DNA from: Pedobacter arcticus A12
Lineage (GTDB): Bacteria; Bacteroidota; Bacteroidia; Sphingobacteriales; Sphingobacteriaceae
Reading direction: 5' to 3'
Length of the DNA stretch: 64,000 nucleotides
Assembly: GCF_000302595.1 (NCBI RefSeq)
Contig: NZ_JH947128.1
Coordinates: 310,001 to 374,000, forward strand
Of this stretch, positions 63,253-64,000 are shown in pieces (position 1 is the stretch's first letter; every line of letters begins with the position of its first letter). The translations under genes and the position numbers were made by a program. Below the pieces are notes generated by a model that had not been told where the DNA came from, made no database searches, and saw only the letters and a program-made list of their open reading frames with translations.

Positions 63253-63254
63253 CT
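63236..63254. promoter_or_regulatory. candidate HigA operator
   Basis: AGTTGG-caattaa-CCAACT, an inverted repeat of 6-bp arms. It overlaps the promoter TTG and the stop codon of the upstream gene, as expected for antitoxin autoregulation. Confidence 0.5.
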
Positions 63255-64000
63255 AATAAAGCACCCTAAACTTTATCGTATTCTCAATTTTACGTAATTC
63301 TTTTAAAAGTGCTTTATCGTAACTGGTATCCGTATCCGTAATTACGTAACCAATCTGGGCGTTAGTCATCAAAAACTGACCTAAAATGTTAATCTCATGC
63401 TTTGCTAAAACCTTGGTAATTTTAGACATGATACCCGGAACGTTTTTATGGATATGAATTAAACGGAATGAACCAGCAATTTTCGGCAACTGCAAATTGG
63501 GGAAGTTGGTACTTCTAAAAGTGGTTCCCGTATTGATAAAATCTGCCATACGTTTGGCTATCAATGTTTTGTTGCTGAGCGGTTTTGCACTATCAAAAAC
63601 CACCATACCCATTTCTGTGCAGATATGTAAATTGATTTTCTCGGCAGCATGCCCCAAATAACCCAAAGTTTTCAGCTTAACCGCTTTGCGCAAGGTTTCG
63701 TCAGAAATGGTTTCGCCATCGCCCAAAAGCAACATACCCACATCTTTCACATATTTTTCTTCGAACGAATCTTTATGACGGATAGAAAAACCATCTTTCT
63801 TTAAATAATCAATACTTTCTTGCGGAACGTCACCTACCAATAAACAAAGAATTCTGTTTTTTGGATAAGAGATGGTCTGTGGCAAATTGCTCACATATAA
63901 AAACTCATCAAAACTTGGCGCAACGTGATCGGCTTTCGCAGCAACTGCTTTACGTTCGATGTTTTCTGTATAAGCGAAAAACTTTTTAATCATTCCAGAT
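63253..64000 (-). CDS. serine-pathway protein with ACT domain, C-terminal part (5' end outside window)
   Basis: At least 249 residues; the frame is open to the window edge, so the ATG at 63993 may be internal. The first ~40 residues (KKFFAYTENIERKAVAAKADHVAPSFDEFLYV) look like the end of a SerB-type HAD phosphatase. Next comes a region like the substrate-binding part of a 2-hydroxyacid dehydrogenase (LKTLGYLGHAAEKINLHICTEMGMVVF), then directly STNFPNLQLPKIAGSFRLIHIHKNVPGIMSKI and an ACT domain ending IENTIKFRVLY, as in SerA. The Rossmann fold with GxGxxG and the catalytic His/Arg region of SerA are absent. Phosphoserine phosphatase fused to a regulatory remnant is my best reading. Confidence 0.7.
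   Translation of the reverse strand, partial: SGMIKKFFAYTENIERKAVAAKADHVAPSFDEFLYVSNLPQTISYPKNRILCLLVGDVPQESIDYLKKDGFSIRHKDSFEEKYVKDVGMLLLGDGETISDETLRKAVKLKTLGYLGHAAEKINLHICTEMGMVVFDSAKPLSNKTLIAKRMADFINTGTTFRSTNFPNLQLPKIAGSFRLIHIHKNVPGIMSKITKVLAKHEINILGQFLMTNAQIGYVITDTDTSYDKALLKELRKIENTIKFRVLY

Overview
The window is a low-GC chromosomal segment of a Bacteroidota bacterium, most likely a Sphingobacteriaceae member close to Pedobacter. The grounds are SusC/SusD pairs, an ECF sigma / FecR anti-sigma pair driving an STN-type SusC, promoter-like sites of the TTTG-N19-21-TAnnTTTG type, a CarB without the C-terminal allosteric domain, PafA-type phosphatase, PadR+PspC pair, LytTR/His_kinase pair, and DUF1501/DUF1800 neighbours. 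No tRNA, rRNA, CRISPR or phage was seen.

Layout. 1-777 is the 3' part of era. 905-2437 is a secreted GHL10-type glycosidase. 2648-7351 is a SusC/SusD pair with no regulator or enzyme beside it. 7352-8526 is a gene-free stretch holding inverted repeats and an apparently intact 153-bp MITE-like element with 17-bp terminal inverted repeats and a 10-bp target duplication. 8527-10528 is PadR plus a PspC membrane protein. 10645-14544 holds carB and a TonB-C-domain protein. 14618-24948 mixes lipoproteins, a NadR-like kinase, two M16 peptidases, hpt, a PafA-type phosphatase and thiE. 24999-31221 holds hisS, an OMP beta-barrel protein and a LytTR response regulator/sensor kinase pair. 31642-35685 is an Hpt protein followed by a hybrid histidine kinase that ends in a paralogous Hpt domain. 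35779-43349 holds a TPR protein, the zinc-ribbon/NIF3 pair, DUF1501/DUF1800 and a lipoprotein. 43536-47690 is a xylose locus: a LacI-type regulator divergent from xylB and xylA, with a palindromic operator over the xylB promoter. 47891-57989 is a polysaccharide/glycan utilisation locus: ECF sigma, FecR, STN-SusC, SusD, DUF1735+LamG lipoprotein, GH18 lipoprotein, DUF1735+F5/8C lipoprotein. 58290-58503 is a decayed DUF1800 fragment, followed by a small membrane protein and miaE. 59456-62395 encodes a 979-residue exported protein with five copies of an unusual Gly-rich motif. 62509-63193 is a HigBA toxin-antitoxin pair. 63253-64000 is the C-terminal part of a serine-pathway protein that ends in an ACT domain but shows no NAD-binding fold.

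How it fits together. Nutrient capture dominates: two SusCD systems, a GH18 endoglycosidase locus with its own cell-surface signalling cascade, and xylose isomerisation/phosphorylation under local repression. The most unusual items are the MITE-like element and its degraded relative between xylB and xylA, the DUF1800 relic, the motif-repeat protein at 59456, and the Hpt duplication beside the hybrid kinase.
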